From Guadua angustifolia (taxonomy: Eukaryota > Streptophyta > Magnoliopsida > Poales > Poaceae): a stretch of DNA of 64,000 bases. The stretch spans positions 40,532,466 through 40,596,465 of the forward strand of contig CM070512.1 in NCBI GenBank assembly GCA_036346375.1. Reading direction: 5' to 3'. This document shows, one piece after another, positions 31,993 to 44,290 of the stretch (positions are counted from its first letter, which is position 1; each line of letters opens with the position of its first letter). The notes under the pieces were generated by a model. That model was given only the letters and a program-made list of their open reading frames with translations. It searched no databases and was not told the origin of the DNA. Made by a program: the position numbers and the translations under genes.

Positions 31993-33904
31993 ATGGTTGT
32001 GCCTTTAAAATATCGTTGTGGAAATATCTAAAGAGAATAAAATTTCAAACAATAGATACTAATCATGGAAGTTCTATCAAGAGAGTTAGGGGAAAAAATA
32101 TATCACAGACAGTTCTATTTAAAAACTGTCTATGATAATTAAACACAAATCACAGACGAATCTATTCAAAAACTGTAAATGACCGCACATATCACATATA
32201 TATGGTTCTAGTTAAAAATTGTCTATGATATGTGTTTTCATAGTCGGTTTGAAAACCGTCTGTGATATGTGTCGTATTATCACTGACACATGATTTCAGA
32301 CAGACCAAAAAAACCGTCTGTGATGATATTTTCTAGCTGTCTATAATAACCTTATATGTAGCAATGACCAATGAGAGTATATATATAGCATACAATGCAA
32401 CAACAACCGTGCGTATCACTCCACTTATTTCTCAACTTCCTTATCTCTTATCTTAGAAGGGACTCATCGATATGACAATGGCAAGGGTCTTACAGCTTTC
32501 CTTCAGAGCGAGAGGAGCAAACAGTTTTGGTCAGTTTCAGTGGTCGCTTCGAGCAAGCAGTTTGGTCAGTTTCAGTGATCACTTTGACTTATCAACAAAA
32601 GATCAGGTATAGGAATCAAGGATTGGGATGCGTAGAGGAAATGGAGTATGCTTGAAGTCCGTGGCCTGCATCATTCGTCAAAGACTGTTGTAGGTGCATG
32701 ACTACATATTGTGAGCAAAACAATGATCAAGTCACCGCCGTTCGCAGCCTTGCTTAGAGACCGGAAAAAGAGAGCACATACATGTGCTCTTCCTTTTCCT
32801 ATGCTTTCCATGTATGTACAACGGAGATGGCAACGGTTTGCTAATTAATTTTTTAGTGCAACTGATTATGTCACACACTGCCATTCTCTCGCCCGTTTCA
32901 TTTTCGTTCTGTCAAGCAGGACCCGTGGATGATGTACAATGGCCCAAAAGAAATAGGCTTGTAAGGGTTCGAATCTGGCATGCATGGAATTTCAGCAAGT
33001 CGGCTGACAAGTTAATATATAGAAGTTGTATAGCGATACATGATTATCAGCTAATGTATGGGAACTTAGAAGAGACCATTTTTCTCCAAGGAAAAATACA
33101 CCTATAAGCATGGCAGCAAGTTTGTCCATACTTGCTAGGTCAAAAAGACTGTAAAGAAGTAAAACTTAAAATTAACTATAATGCAATTATGGCGTACTGC
33201 AGTGTGGTAGTTAGGAGCCATAATGTGCTTCGTCGCAAAAAAAAAAAAAGGGGGCCATAATATGCACTAAAGGCTATTTGAAACTTTTATATGCGCAAGT
33301 ACGTACTATAATGTAGTTTCCTGTATGATGCAAATACTTTAGGAAGCTATAAAGATTGCGCCATGAGAAGCACAGAATAAATGTAGCAACAATCATTACT
33401 ATCACCAGTGTGGCATTTCTCCATTCTTCGGCTCTATGCTTTCATCAGTAATGAACCTCTCAGGCGACTATCCCTTGAAGCAAGCATTCGTCTCCGGTGA
33501 AGCAGGCAGCGTAGGCCAAACTCCAAGCTGCTGATAAACATTTGGTAGGGCATGGTACTGGGACATATCAGGAAAACCTAGCACGCTGCTCATAACTTTT
33601 AAGGGTATGTAATCAATCATCTCTGCATTCATAAGCTAGATTCGTTGTTCAGAGGATTGGTCATTTTCGTGTTTTTAATTACTTTGAGTGCAGAAGGATG
33701 GGAAGCATTGAGCGGTGTTTCTCCTTGTGATCCACTTCCGTGACAGACTTGTTTGGCCCAGGTGGCAAAGAATGCCTGTCTTTTGTGAAGAATCAAGTTG
33801 CATTGGCACCCGGGGTTCACAACAACAGTTTGGCAAGCATATTAGTGTGCACGAAGTTTGTTCGAGGAGTGATTTTTCACGTTTTGATATTCAATTGCAA
33901 AATC
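31993..33904. repeat. Tandem module C1
   Basis: From TGGTTGTGCC to the equivalent point before 33905, this unit is repeated at 33905-36200. It contains CACAGACGGTT-type inverted motifs (32090-32350, the CACTA-like family also seen at 43152), a leader-like stretch with a 44-codon frame (32478-32612), and a segment shared with blocks A and B (33340-33860). No confident gene. Confidence 0.75.
32478..32612 (+). other. Short frame repeated in C1, coding status doubtful
   Basis: 44 codons (MARVLQLSFRARG...), with a possible splice donor CAG/GTATAG at the end. The copy at 34371-34505 differs at six bases, five of which change the amino acid. This argues against selection for protein sequence. It looks like the first exon of a dead gene family or chance. 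Confidence 0.25.
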
Positions 33905-35001
33905 TATAACTGGTTGTGCCTTATAAATAACGTTGTAGAAATATCTAAGAAGAATAAAATTTTGAACAACAGATACTAATCATAAAAGTTCTGCCAAAAG
34001 AGTTAGGGAAAAAATATGTCACAGATGGTTCTATTTAAAAATCGTCTAAGATAAACACAAATCACAGATTTAATCTATTCAAAAACTGTCTATGATCGCA
34101 CATATCACATATGGTTCTAGTTAAAAACTATCTGTGATATGTGTTTTCACAATCGGTTTGAAAACTGCTCGTGATATATGTCGTATTATCACTGTCACAT
34201 AATATCAGACAGACCAGAAAATCGTCTATGATGATATTTTCTAGCTGTCTATAATAACCATTTGTGTAACGGTGAGAGTATATATATAGCATACAATGCA
34301 ACAACAACCGTGCGTATCAGTCCACTTATTTCTCAACTTCCTATCATAGAAGGGACTCATCGATGTGACAATGGCAGAGGTCTTACAGCTTTCCTTCAGA
34401 GCGAGAGCAGCAAACAGTTTTGGTCCGTTTCAGTGGTCACTTCGAGCAAGCAGTTTGGTCAGTTTGAGTGATCACTTTGACTTATCAACAAAAGATCAGG
34501 TATAGGAATCAAGGATTGGGATGCGTAGAGGAAATGGAGTATGCTTGAAGTCCGTGGCCTGCATCATTCGTCAAAGACTGTTGTAGGTGCATGACTACAT
34601 ATTGTGAGCAAAACAATGATCATGTCACCGCCGTTCGCAGCCTTGCTTAGAGACCGGCCGGAAAAAGAGCACATATATGTGCTCTTCCTTTTTCCTATGC
34701 TTCCATGTACAACGTAGATGACAACGGTTTGCTAATTAATTTTTTAGTGCAACCGATTATATATGTCACACACTGCCGTTCTCTCCCGTTTCATTTTCGT
34801 TCTATCCTGCTTGAGGCCAAATAAGAATTGTGGGCGATGGTGCAAGGACCCCGTGGATGATGTACAATGGCCCAAAAGAAATAGGCTTGTAAGGCCTCGA
34901 ATCTGGCATGCATGGAATTTCAGCACGTCGGTTGACAAGCTAATATGTAGAAGTTGTATAGCGATGCATGATTATCAGCTAATATATAATATGGGAACTT
35001 A

Positions 35002-35235
35002 GGTCCCGTTTGGTACGGTTCCAGATTCTAGTAGAAACGAAACGGTTCCGGATTCTTGGTAGAAACGTTTCAGGTAGGATCAGAATCCGGAGGAACGGGT
35101 TGCTAGCCGATTCGACCACGGTGTGTAAAAATCAGAAACGATTCGCTTTGAAACGTTCCGAGTCCTATTCCGTTTAGTTGGATTTATTTTAGATTCTAGG
35201 AGAAACAGTCCGGTTCCAAGTTGCCAAACGGGGCC
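35002..35235. mobile_element. Tourist-like (PIF/Harbinger) MITE, TTA target duplication
   Basis: Starts GGTCCCGTTTGG and ends CCAAACGGGGCC, 12-bp inverted ends with one mismatch. It is flanked by TTA at 34999-35001 and 35236-35238. Module C1 shows the empty site (GGGAACTTAGAAGAG near 33060-33075). Confidence 0.92.
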
Positions 35236-35577
35236 TTAAAAGAGACCATTTTTCTCTAAGGAAAAATACACCTATAAGCATAGCAGCAAGTTTGTCCATA
35301 CTTGCTAGGTCAAAAAGACTGTAAAGAAGTAAAACTTAAAATTAACTATAATGCAATTATGGCGTACTGCAGTGTGGTAGTTAGGAGCCATAATGTGCTA
35401 CGTCGCAAAAAAAATGGGGGCCATAATATGCACTAAAGGCTATTTGAAACTTGTATACGCGCAAGTACTATAGTGTAGTTTCCTGTATGATGCAAATACT
35501 TTAGGAAGCTATAAAGATTGCGCCATGAAGAAGCACAGAATAAATGCTTTCATCAGGAATGAACCTCTCAGGCGACT

Positions 35578-35837
35578 ATTTTTTTTCGATAAAGGAAACT
35601 TTTATTAATCTTAATAAATTACATCAAGGTGATACAATTATACTAAGAAGACTCCCGGCCTCTACACAGCTAGGGTGTACACAGCCAAACACACACATAA
35701 GAAAAGACAAAGGAACCGTCGCGGCAAACTACATCACGCAATATTGTCTTCAAGGTTATTCACCATCATAGCAACACTTGGACCGCGATAAAAGCTCTCC
35801 AATGACAACGTCTCTAAGAAGGACTCGATACGCAAAG
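35578..35837 (-). mobile_element. LINE 3'-end fragment in C2
   Basis: Same LINE tail as at 22159, with an 8-T run (minus-strand poly(A)) at its start. It replaces the stretch CCCTTGAAGC of the other copies, so the insertion came with a small target deletion and not a duplication. Confidence 0.8.
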
Positions 35838-36245
35838 CATTTGTCTCCGGTGAAGCAGGCTCTCCAAGCTGCCGATAAACAATATAGCTAGGGCATGGTA
35901 CTGGGACACATCAGGAAAACCTAGCATGCTGCTCAAAACTTTTAAGGGTATGTAATCAATCATCTCTGAATTCATAAGCCAGATTCATTGTTCAGAGGAT
36001 TGGTCATTTTCGTGTTTTTAATTACTTTGAGTGCAGAAGGATGGGAAGCATTGAACGGTGTTTCTCCTTGTGATCCACTTCCGTGACAGACGTGTTTGGC
36101 CCAGGTGGCAAAGAATGTCTGTCTTTTGTGAAGAATCGAGTTGGCACCCGGGGTTCACAACAACAGTTTGGCAAGCAAATTAGTGTGCACAAAGTTTGTT
36201 GAGTTTTTTTTTAAATAATATATTTTATAAAATAATTGCGATATT

Positions 36246-36715
36246 AAGGGGGTGTTTGGGACAGCTCCAGCTCCACTAAAATTTGTAGAGTTGGTGAAGC
36301 AGGGTATTTCTAGCTCTAAAAATTTGTGGAGCTGGAGCTGTGGGTACATTAAGGGCCTGTTTGGTAGGGCTCCAGCTCCACCAGATCCATGGATCTGGTG
36401 GAGCTGAGTATTTCTAGCTCTACAGATCCGTGAAGCTGGAGCTGTAAGTACATTAAGAGTGTTTAGATGGATCATCTTGTTTATATTTTAGACCAAAAAT
36501 ATAAACTTAATTCACTTTATTTTAGCCTACAAGTTTCAGATCTCAGGTGAAGCTGGGATCTGGAGCTCTACCAAACAGACCCTAAGAGTGTTTAGGTAGA
36601 TCATTTTCTTTACATTTTAAACTAAAAATATAAACTTAATTCACTTTATTTTAGCCTATAAGTTTCAGCTCTGAGCTGGAGCTGGAATCTGGAGCTCTCC
36701 CAAACAGAGCCTAAA
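36246..36715. mobile_element. Tourist-like MITE with tandemly repeated halves
   Basis: The central unit (36353-36582) has ends GGGCCTGTTTGG and CCAAACAGACCC with TAA on both sides. A partial left half precedes it (from 36250), and a second right half follows (36590-36714, about 130 bp later). These share AATATAAACTTAATTCACTT and GGAGCTCTMCCAAACAG. The CCAGCTCCA/TGGAGCTGG words make the arms self-complementary. Confidence 0.75.
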
Positions 36716-36748
36716 ACATGGAGTAAAAAAATTGCAAGAATAATAATA

Positions 36749-36929
36749 TTCGCCAAATGGTTTGGCGAATTAGCTATTTTCGCCAAACGGTTCGGCGAAA
36801 ATACTATTTTCGTCAAATCATTTGACGATTATACATTAATTCGTGATTGTTACACGATTTGAACCAAAATGATAGTGTTTTACTATTTTCGTTAAATAAT
36901 ATATTTACACCAAACCGTTTGGCGAAAAT
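36749..36929. repeat. Array of perfect and near-perfect palindromes
   Basis: TTCGCCAAA-TGG-TTTGGCGAA (36749-36769) is followed by similar hairpins at 36777-36801 and 36809-36829, and by an eroded one at 36908-36929. They sit at the 3' side of the minus-strand TNP2 transposase and may be subterminal protein-binding sites of that CACTA element. Confidence 0.6.
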
Positions 36930-37079
36930 AATCACGTAATTTCTTTCAGTGAAAATAATCACGCCAGTCTAACAAGGTTGTACGAATTTCTTTCAGTGAA
37001 TATGGATGTTTTGGGTTTTTTTTTAACAAAGAATGTATAATTGATGATTCGCCACACAAAGTTGGTGGAATTGATGATT

Positions 37080-37988
37080 TGCTACAGGATATCTCGTTGA
37101 CATGTGCCCCTAGGGCAAATAATCAAATTCTTTGATAATTTTTTCGATTATAAAATGTGCTTGCGTGAATAAAGCACGATCATTTGTACTGATCGATTTC
37201 TGACCTAGTGTCCCTTTCCCTTGTAGCCTCCCTTCATGGCGAGATACGGGCACACCAATCGGTTTGAGATCCATGTAATCGATGCAGAACTCGATGACCT
37301 CCTCGGTTCCCCAACCTTCGCAATGCACCCTTCCGGTCGATGTCGATTACGAACATATTTCTTCACAACCCCCATGAACCTCTCGAAAGGGTACATCTGA
37401 TGTAGAAACACAGGCCAAGAAGTCATATCTCTTTCACAATATGAACAATGAGATGGACCATAATATCGAAGAAGGATGGAGGAAGCACATCTCAAGCCGG
37501 CAAAGAGTGTGGATCACGTCTTGCTGCAGCTTATCCAGTTTCAACGGGTCGATGACCTTCTGTGAAATCGCGTTGAAGAATGAACACAACTTTATAATTG
37601 GATCTCGCACTTTCTCTGGCAGAACACTCCTAATTGCTACAGAAGCATCGTGTCATCATCACGTGACAATCATGAGACTTCATACCAACTAATTTCAAGT
37701 CTTTCATTGAGACTAGCCTGTTTAGGTTGGCGAGAATAACCAGACGGAACTTTGACTCGTGCAAGCACTCACACACGCTAATTTTCTCAATCTTGCTTAA
37801 AGTGTAGCAAGTGCGGGAAGGTACTTTTTTCCTTGACCCGGATCTTCATGATGCACTCCTTCACGAAGTTTCATATCTTTCGTGTCCATCCGTGCCTTGA
37901 GTGTATCTTTTGTTTTGCCGGTATGTCTAGTAAAATACCAAGCAAGTCGTCACACACGTTCTTCTCTATATGCATGACATCGATAGCA
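37080..37988 (-). pseudogene. CACTA TNP2 transposase, C-terminal part
   Basis: Minus-strand translation resumes the transposase exactly where the part at 41410 stops (IDVMHIEKNVCDDLLGILLDIP, at about 37988-37925). It then gives an FFNAISQKVIDP..LDKLQQDVI segment, CRLEMCFLHPS, and a DUF4218-like MYPFERFMGVVKKYVRNRHRPEGCIA region (about 37430-37335). The end is EFCIDYM..GVPVSRHEGR and a trailing 40 residues. Frames change several times and stops are present. TNP2 is the catalytic transposase of CACTA elements. This half is separated from the N-terminal half by a 3.4-kb LTR. Confidence 0.88.
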
Positions 37989-40900
37989 TGTCAGAATAAC
38001 CGGCGCCAAACGCACTCATGAATGCTACCAAAACCTCGCTTCATTAGCGACACCCCTCGGACCCACACATGTCCAAAGGGTTACCAACCCAAGATAATTC
38101 TCCACAACAAGATCAATTAAACCGAGAATTACCGAAGAAAAACATAAAAAAACCTAACACCTCTATGAACTTGACTGCAATCAACCACTAGACTCTAAAA
38201 CCGATTTAAAGCTAAGTCACCGAAATTTACAAAATTTCGGCATGACCTCTCTAGAAATATAGGACATCCACTCAGCAGGCAGAAACATATGCAGTCACAT
38301 GACATCATTCTAGCAGGTCCTTAGTTAACCAACCTCACATCCAATAGAAATACATAACTCCCCCACGACAAAAGATATATTACAAACACAGAAGTTACAT
38401 TCAGACTTAACGAATCAGTTAACTAGATTATGGAGGCCGAAGGCGTGCACGTGATACTACTCCCAACCGCATTTGCCAACTTCAAGGTACCTAAAACAGA
38501 AACAAACAAGCGTGAGTCCAAGACTCAAAGAAAGTGCAACAAGTAGACAAAATAAGAAATTAAACTAAAATACAGCTACTTCAAAACATAAAGTAACAGC
38601 TTTCTTTATTGGGCCTTCGTAATTAAATGAAGGCGGTTGAATTTATAAAAGATCCAAAACATAAGAGAACGATTACTCCATCATTTACCATAATCATTAC
38701 TTAACTGAAACATCCAGAGCGAAGCGATGAATTGATTCCACTTATCGCAACCAACTCGAACGTAACAAAACTTACCTTTGCCTCAATAAACATTTCGGAT
38801 GAGTCCACGCCTCAATCCTCAACTCGTTTCTTCCCATTCCTATCAATCCCATTTATCCGCTGCAATACATAATGCAATGGAATGCGTTTATCTTTCATGC
38901 TCGAGTGCACAAAACATACAAAAGAAGAAGCCGATATCCATACATCACAATCAACTCATTAAACATAATTCATCATTGTCAATGCAATACGATGCAATTA
39001 TGCCATACAAAGCGAATCTCAATCCATACATCACAATCAACTCATTAAACATGACTCATCATTGTCAATGCAATACGATGCAATTATACCATGCAAAGCA
39101 GAATCTCAATCCATACATCACAATCAACTCATTAAACATGACTCATCATTGTCAATGCAATACAGATGCAGATTTCACCATTTCCATGCATATGATGCAT
39201 CATGCATGCTCATCTCCTCTTTTAGCACATATCCAGGTATGGCCGAGTGCACACCGTCGATGTGCACCCTCTCATTCCCCTTCCACCCCGTGGTGGAGGG
39301 TGCCTACTCTTACTGACTCGCTCCCATACACCCACGTATACGGGACTACGAGGTAGGACTTTCGTACTCACTACTGGTGAGCACAGAGGCCCGCATCAGA
39401 ATGGGTCGCCTCTTCCATCATGAATGCACAAATGCAATTGACATAAACCAATTTGTAAACTGCATTCTTTCCTCACATTTGCATAGCCATAACCAAATAC
39501 ATAAATATCAGCCACTCCTCACATCCATAAATTACCATTCACATCCTCAACACTCATAATCGCATTCGCAACACTCAAAATCACGTTCTCAACACTTATA
39601 ATCATGCTCACATCACCAATACTCGAGTAATTACTAATCCCATCTATCTTGATTATAAATCAAACCATTTTCGCAATCAAATTCCATACTCCGTCCTCCC
39701 ATTCATTTATCATCAATACTTCATACAAAAACCATAATCTTTTATCATGACTACGAATTGAACCATTATTCTTGAATCAAAACTCATGGCTTTAATATCA
39801 ATAATTCCCTAATCCTACTAGTAAGCACCAACACGGAACACAAGCTAGCACAACAAGTCACATAGACAAGGCACATAATTCTTCAATGTAGCACACATAG
39901 CAAACAACCAAGGATGCACATGCAAGTTTCATCCATACTAGTGTTGTCAATATAACCACAACAAGCATTAGCGGCTCTCATATCAAATCAATCAAGACAT
40001 GCAATCTACAATTCACAAAATTCAATCAATTGATGCACTTGCCTTCAACTTCTCGAGACGGTGTGGCGAGACGAGGTTACCACACCTGGGGTCACACCAC
40101 ATGCACATGGATATAACTCACTTAAAAAAACATGCCCATAAATCAACACAAGACTCATACTAAGTCGGCTTCGCAACCCACTCCTAAAACCTGGAAACAG
40201 AAATCTGCCAACCCGGGACAGCACTTGGTAAAACAGTCATAACTTTTAGTCGGATGAACGAAACTTAGTGATTTCAGTCGCTATTGAAAGATAATTCGAT
40301 TATCTACAACTTTTTCTATAGCCAACTGACCGGGAAAAGCACCGATATTTCTCAGATTGGCGACGAACAGCAGACAGCCGCAGAACTAACGCGTTCTGGA
40401 CAGCACGCGGTAAAATAGCTATAACTTTTAAACGGCTGAACGAAATTTAGCGATTCCGGTCTTCATTGAAAGGTAATTCGATTATCTACAACTTTCGTTA
40501 TAGCCAAACCCCCAGGAAACGCTTGTAGAATTTTTGAACAGCAGATCTAACAAGAGACGAAAATCTGTCCGAACAGAACATTCTCATTCACTCTAGTCTC
40601 TCCATTTCCCCAACTAAATGCATCACAAAATAAGAATCCTAGCTGGGCATTTGCTCAAACACCTTACATGCAAGCATTTCACCCCCAAAATTTTCTAGGG
40701 TTTTACCTCAATCCTTCACATGGACGGAAGAGGAAGGTGGGGAAGGCTGCTGGAGCTGCTACCGGAGAGGAGACGCAAGCAGGTGCTGCCGGCCGGGGAG
40801 GAGCTCGCCGGAGCTGGCCGGAGGAGGGGTGCGGAGCTGCTGGAGACTGAAGGGGCACCGGCCATCAGGAGGAGCAGCAATCGGCCAAGGCTGAGGCGCA

Positions 40901-41409
40901 GGAGGACTCCCGGGATGCTGCTGCCCTGCTTGCTGTTGCTCGGCTGATGAAGGAGAGGCGCATGGAGGAAGGCTCCAGGAAGAAATCGCCAATGGCTGAG
41001 GCGCAGAGGCCTGTTCGGCCAGAAGAAAACGGCTGGGGAAAAGAAATGGCTGGGGAAAAAGGCTCCACCAAGCAATTTCAGCCACACACACAATTGAAGA
41101 GAGAGAGATTAGGTGAGGGAGGGGAAATTCCCAAAAACCCCTCCTAAAACCAAATCCAACTTTTACCACTAGCGCGAACCAACTAATTAATTTCTTAGCA
41201 CGAAACGACAAATGTCAGGATAGACAACTTGCCGCAAAACTAAATGGCACGGAGAAAAACACTCATTCCGATAAGCATTTTACGAAAAAACTCAAAACCT
41301 TTAATAAACTGCGATGCAACAAAACTTATCTCCAGAATAAATCCTTAAATCAAGAAAATGAAGACAACTCCGGCCAAAAATCCAGGAAAAACGATTTTGC
41401 GGTATTACA
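37989..41409 (-). mobile_element. Long Gypsy-type solo LTR, copy X2, inside TNP2
   Basis: Starts TGTCAGAATAACCGGCGCC (a mutated TGTAACACCCCGGCGCC) and ends GCGGTATTACA. It is collinear with the copies at 16717, 55610 and 57608, with the shared GGACTACGAGGTAGGACTTT tract near 39345. A GC-rich leader-like block with ORFs on both strands lies at 40716-41100, as in the copy at 57608. No internal coding domain separates two LTRs, so it is a solo LTR. No target duplication is visible at the TNP2 junctions. Confidence 0.75.
38937..39180. repeat. Minisatellite, unit 86-87 bp, three copies
   Basis: TCCATACATCACAATCAACT starts units at 38937, 39023 and 39110. The last unit diverges after about 60 bp. 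It lies inside LTR copy X2 and is not seen in the other copies. Confidence 0.85.
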
Positions 41410-43073
41410 ATGTCGAACATCCAGGTGCTGCCAATAAGGTAGGTCCATAAATACTGATATCTTTTTCCACAAAGGAGCTGAATCACCGGAACTCGGGACT
41501 GATGTACTTTCGGCTCCCTTTCCATGGATAATTTTAATATCCTTTACGGCCGCAAATATATCTTTGCCGTTGCGATGTTTCGGAGCTGAAGCAGTCTCCT
41601 TTGTACCATCAAAAGCTCTCTTGTTGTTGCGATACGGGTGGTCCTTGCGAAGGAACCGACGATGCCGCATGTAACACATTTTTCGACAGTATTTCAGCCA
41701 CCGGCTCCCTGTATCACCCATGCAATGCACGCATCCATTGAATCCTTTTATAGTCTGGCCCGAAAGATTGCCAAGAGCAGGGTAATCATTGATGGTTACG
41801 AACAACAACGCCCGTAGCATGAAGTTCTCTCTTCTGTACTCATCCCATACCCGTACACCGTCGTTCCACAATACCAGAAGATCTTCAACCAGTGGTTTGA
41901 GAAACACATCAATATCGTTGCCAGGTTGCCTCGGCCCTTGGATCAGTAACGGCATCATAATGTACTTCCGCTTCATGCAAAGCCAAGGAGGAAGGTTGTA
42001 CATACATAAAGTCACCGGCCAAGTGCTATGACGACTACTCATGTTGCCGAAAGGGTTCACCCCATCCGTACTGAGTCCGAACCTTATATTCCTCATATCA
42101 TTTGCAAAGTGTTTCTTGTATTTTCTGTCGATATTCCTCCACTGCGCGGAGTCAGCAGGGTGCCTAAGCATTCCATCCTTTTTACGCTCCTCGGCATGCC
42201 ATCGCAGCAATTGAGCATGCCTTTTGTTCGCAAAGCGACGCGCTTGACGGGGATTATAGGAAATACCACACCACCTTGGTCGGAGGTCTTTTCTTCTTAC
42301 ACTGCCCCTCGATATCGTCATCGCCGCGCTTATACCGAGATGCCTTGCAAACGGGACATGCATCCAAATTTGCAAACTCATTGCGATACAATATGCAATC
42401 GTTTGGACATGCGTGTATTTTCTGACTTCCATCCCAGCGGCAAACAACCTGCTTGGCACGTGCGTGGTTCTTTGGTAACACGCTACCCTCACGGAAGGAC
42501 ATCTCTGAAGAAACCTAACAGCTCCGTGAAACTCTTGTCGGACCAACCATTGCTTGCCTTCAATTGTAGCAGCGTAAGCACAACATGCAGCTTTTTGAAC
42601 TCCTCTTTGCAACCTGGGTACAAGGGTGTTGTAGAATCCTCTACCATACGCTGAAACTTCTGAAAATCTCTTTCACTCGTGAGGTCCTCCTCCCCATCAT
42701 GCAACATCTGTTCTAGATCATCTTCATGGTTATCGATGAATGTCTCTTCTTGGGTGTCGACGAAACTATTTGCCACCGCGGTCAAGTCGTTGTCTTCATC
42801 ATCATCAATCAGATGCCCTTCACGCACAATCTCATCTTCACCGTGGTCGGTCCAACAGGTATAGGCAGGCTTGAAACCCCTTCGAAGCAAGTGCGCACGG
42901 ATCGCCTCAAGGTTCGAAAATTGCTTCTCATTCTTGCAATCGATGCATGGGCAACAAATATAGTCCATCAGCTTATTTGACTTGTACGCCGCGCACAGCC
43001 TAGGAAAACTAGTCACACCGTTAAAGTACTCTCTATCGCGACGGTCCGCTTCATACATCCATCTTCGATCCAT
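41410..43073 (-). pseudogene. CACTA TNP2 transposase, N-terminal and middle part
   Basis: Starts at 43073 with MDRRWMYEADRRDREYFNGV, the transposase-associated domain with its CPC..C (ICCPCIDC) cluster and YTCWTDHGE motif. An acidic linker follows, then the TNP2 domain: CPNDCILYRNE and CPVCKASRYK (about 42400-42330), FGLSTDGVNPFGNMSS (about 42090-42040), LCMYNLPPWLCMK, LLVLWNDGV, LPYWQHLDVRHC at about 41410. Frame changes near 42495 and 42260 break it. The order and spacing are those of a near full-length TNP2 once the LTR at 37989-41409 is removed. Confidence 0.92.
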
Positions 43074-43151
43074 CTACAAATATTTACAACAAATAAAATC
43101 TCAGTAAATCAATAAGTGCTCACAAATTGTTTTATACATTTAATTTGTTAT

Positions 43152-43375
43152 CACTACTACAGCAGGGCTTATATCATATGCACGATCACAGATGGTTCTG
43201 GAAAACCGTCTATGATATGGAACATCACAGACGGTTATGTACTCAAACCGTACCATTTATATACCACAGACGGTTTTATATTACAGCCGTCTGTGATGCA
43301 AGAAATATCACAGACGGTTTCTAAATATAACCGTCTGTGATGGCTACAGTGCTCATTACAGACGGTTTCTAATTA
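43152..43375. mobile_element. CACTA-type terminus with ACAGACGGTT repeats
   Basis: CACTACTACAGCAGGGC at 43152, preceded by TAT, leads into inverted motifs CACAGACGGTTT/AAACCGTCTGTGA. It points rightward, away from TNP2, so it is probably a separate insertion just upstream of that gene. Its partner end was not found. Confidence 0.6.
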
Positions 43376-43389
43376 ATGTAGAAATTTTC

Positions 43390-43890
43390 ATTACATATAA
43401 ATCTATATCCAAATCTCGATTGTAAAACCAATTAAATAATTGCTATTAGTTATATATAATGGTCCGTCCAACAAATTTGAGTACTATTGTCTCCTCTTCT
43501 CTCATTTCAGTACTATTTTATCAAGGAGTATTGGATGAGCAACATAATTCTTTTATGCATGGCCTTTTTACATCAATTATATACCTTTTCATCCATTCGA
43601 CATTTACTTTTTCTGGATGATTATAATAATCAATACTCCATACATTACAAATTGAAGCATGTCCTTCGTACAAAATGTTTATATTACAAATTGAAGCTTG
43701 ACCTTCAAACAAAATAAAGCATATCTTTAATTATACAACTAAGTTACGATTTGACCTTCATGTTTATTGATGAACGTTTGGCCTGGTACGTGGTTGCTAT
43801 TAGTTATATATAAATCTATATCTAAATCTCGATTGTAAAATCAATTAAATAATTGCTATTAGTTATATATAATGGTCCGTCCAGCAAATT
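43390..43890. repeat. ~85-bp direct repeat with AT-rich filler
   Basis: The stretch TCTATATCYAAATCTCGATTGTAAAA...TATATAATGGTCCGTCCARCAAATTT occurs at about 43400-43470 and 43806-43881. No gene lies between. Confidence 0.6.
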
Positions 43891-44290
43891 TACATTACTT
43901 ATAGAAGTATTAAATTAACATACACGAAATAAAGAAACAATTTTAAGTATTTAGATTAAACAACAGTTAATTATGAAGTGCTACCACATTTAAATTCAAT
44001 CAACTTATTAAATGCAATCACTATACATATAAAAGTTGGTAATTTCAAATCTAAACTCTAGATTACAAATCTAATTGTGTTGACTAGGCAATCAATAATT
44101 CTAATCACAACCCACAACAATATAGAATGTAATATCCAACTAAACAAAGATACTGAACCTTAGATCGGAAGTTAGAAACGACAAATTACACCAAATTTGA
44201 GAGCAAAAATTCGCCCCCTCTCCACCCCAATCGAGCAAGAACAGAGCTCCTCTCTGTTCTGGACATCTTGGGGGAAGGGAGACAGAGTAT
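43890..44290. other. AT-rich DNA, no gene recognised
   Basis: Probably upstream untranslated DNA of the TNP2 CACTA element. A CTCCTCTCTGTTCTGG patch lies near 44250. No ORF is supported. Confidence 0.3.

Larger units (their letters stand above)
33905..36200. repeat. Tandem module C2
   Basis: Second copy of C1, with two insertions absent from C1: a Tourist-like MITE (35002-35235) and a LINE 3' fragment (about 35578-35837). Otherwise it is collinear, with point differences and small indels. The short frame at 34371-34505 corresponds to 32478-32612. Confidence 0.75.

Noticed and set aside
38937..39180. Centromeric satellite candidate
   Set aside because: Only three units, 86-87 bp, inside one LTR copy.
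40668..41211. GC-rich ORFs in LTR copy X2, also 60044-60746 in X4
   Set aside because: Same relative position in two LTRs but frames are not conserved between them. Best read as the transcribed leader.
37989..41409. Intron of TNP2
   Set aside because: The ends match a repeated LTR family found at three other places, and there is no GT-AG arrangement in the minus orientation.
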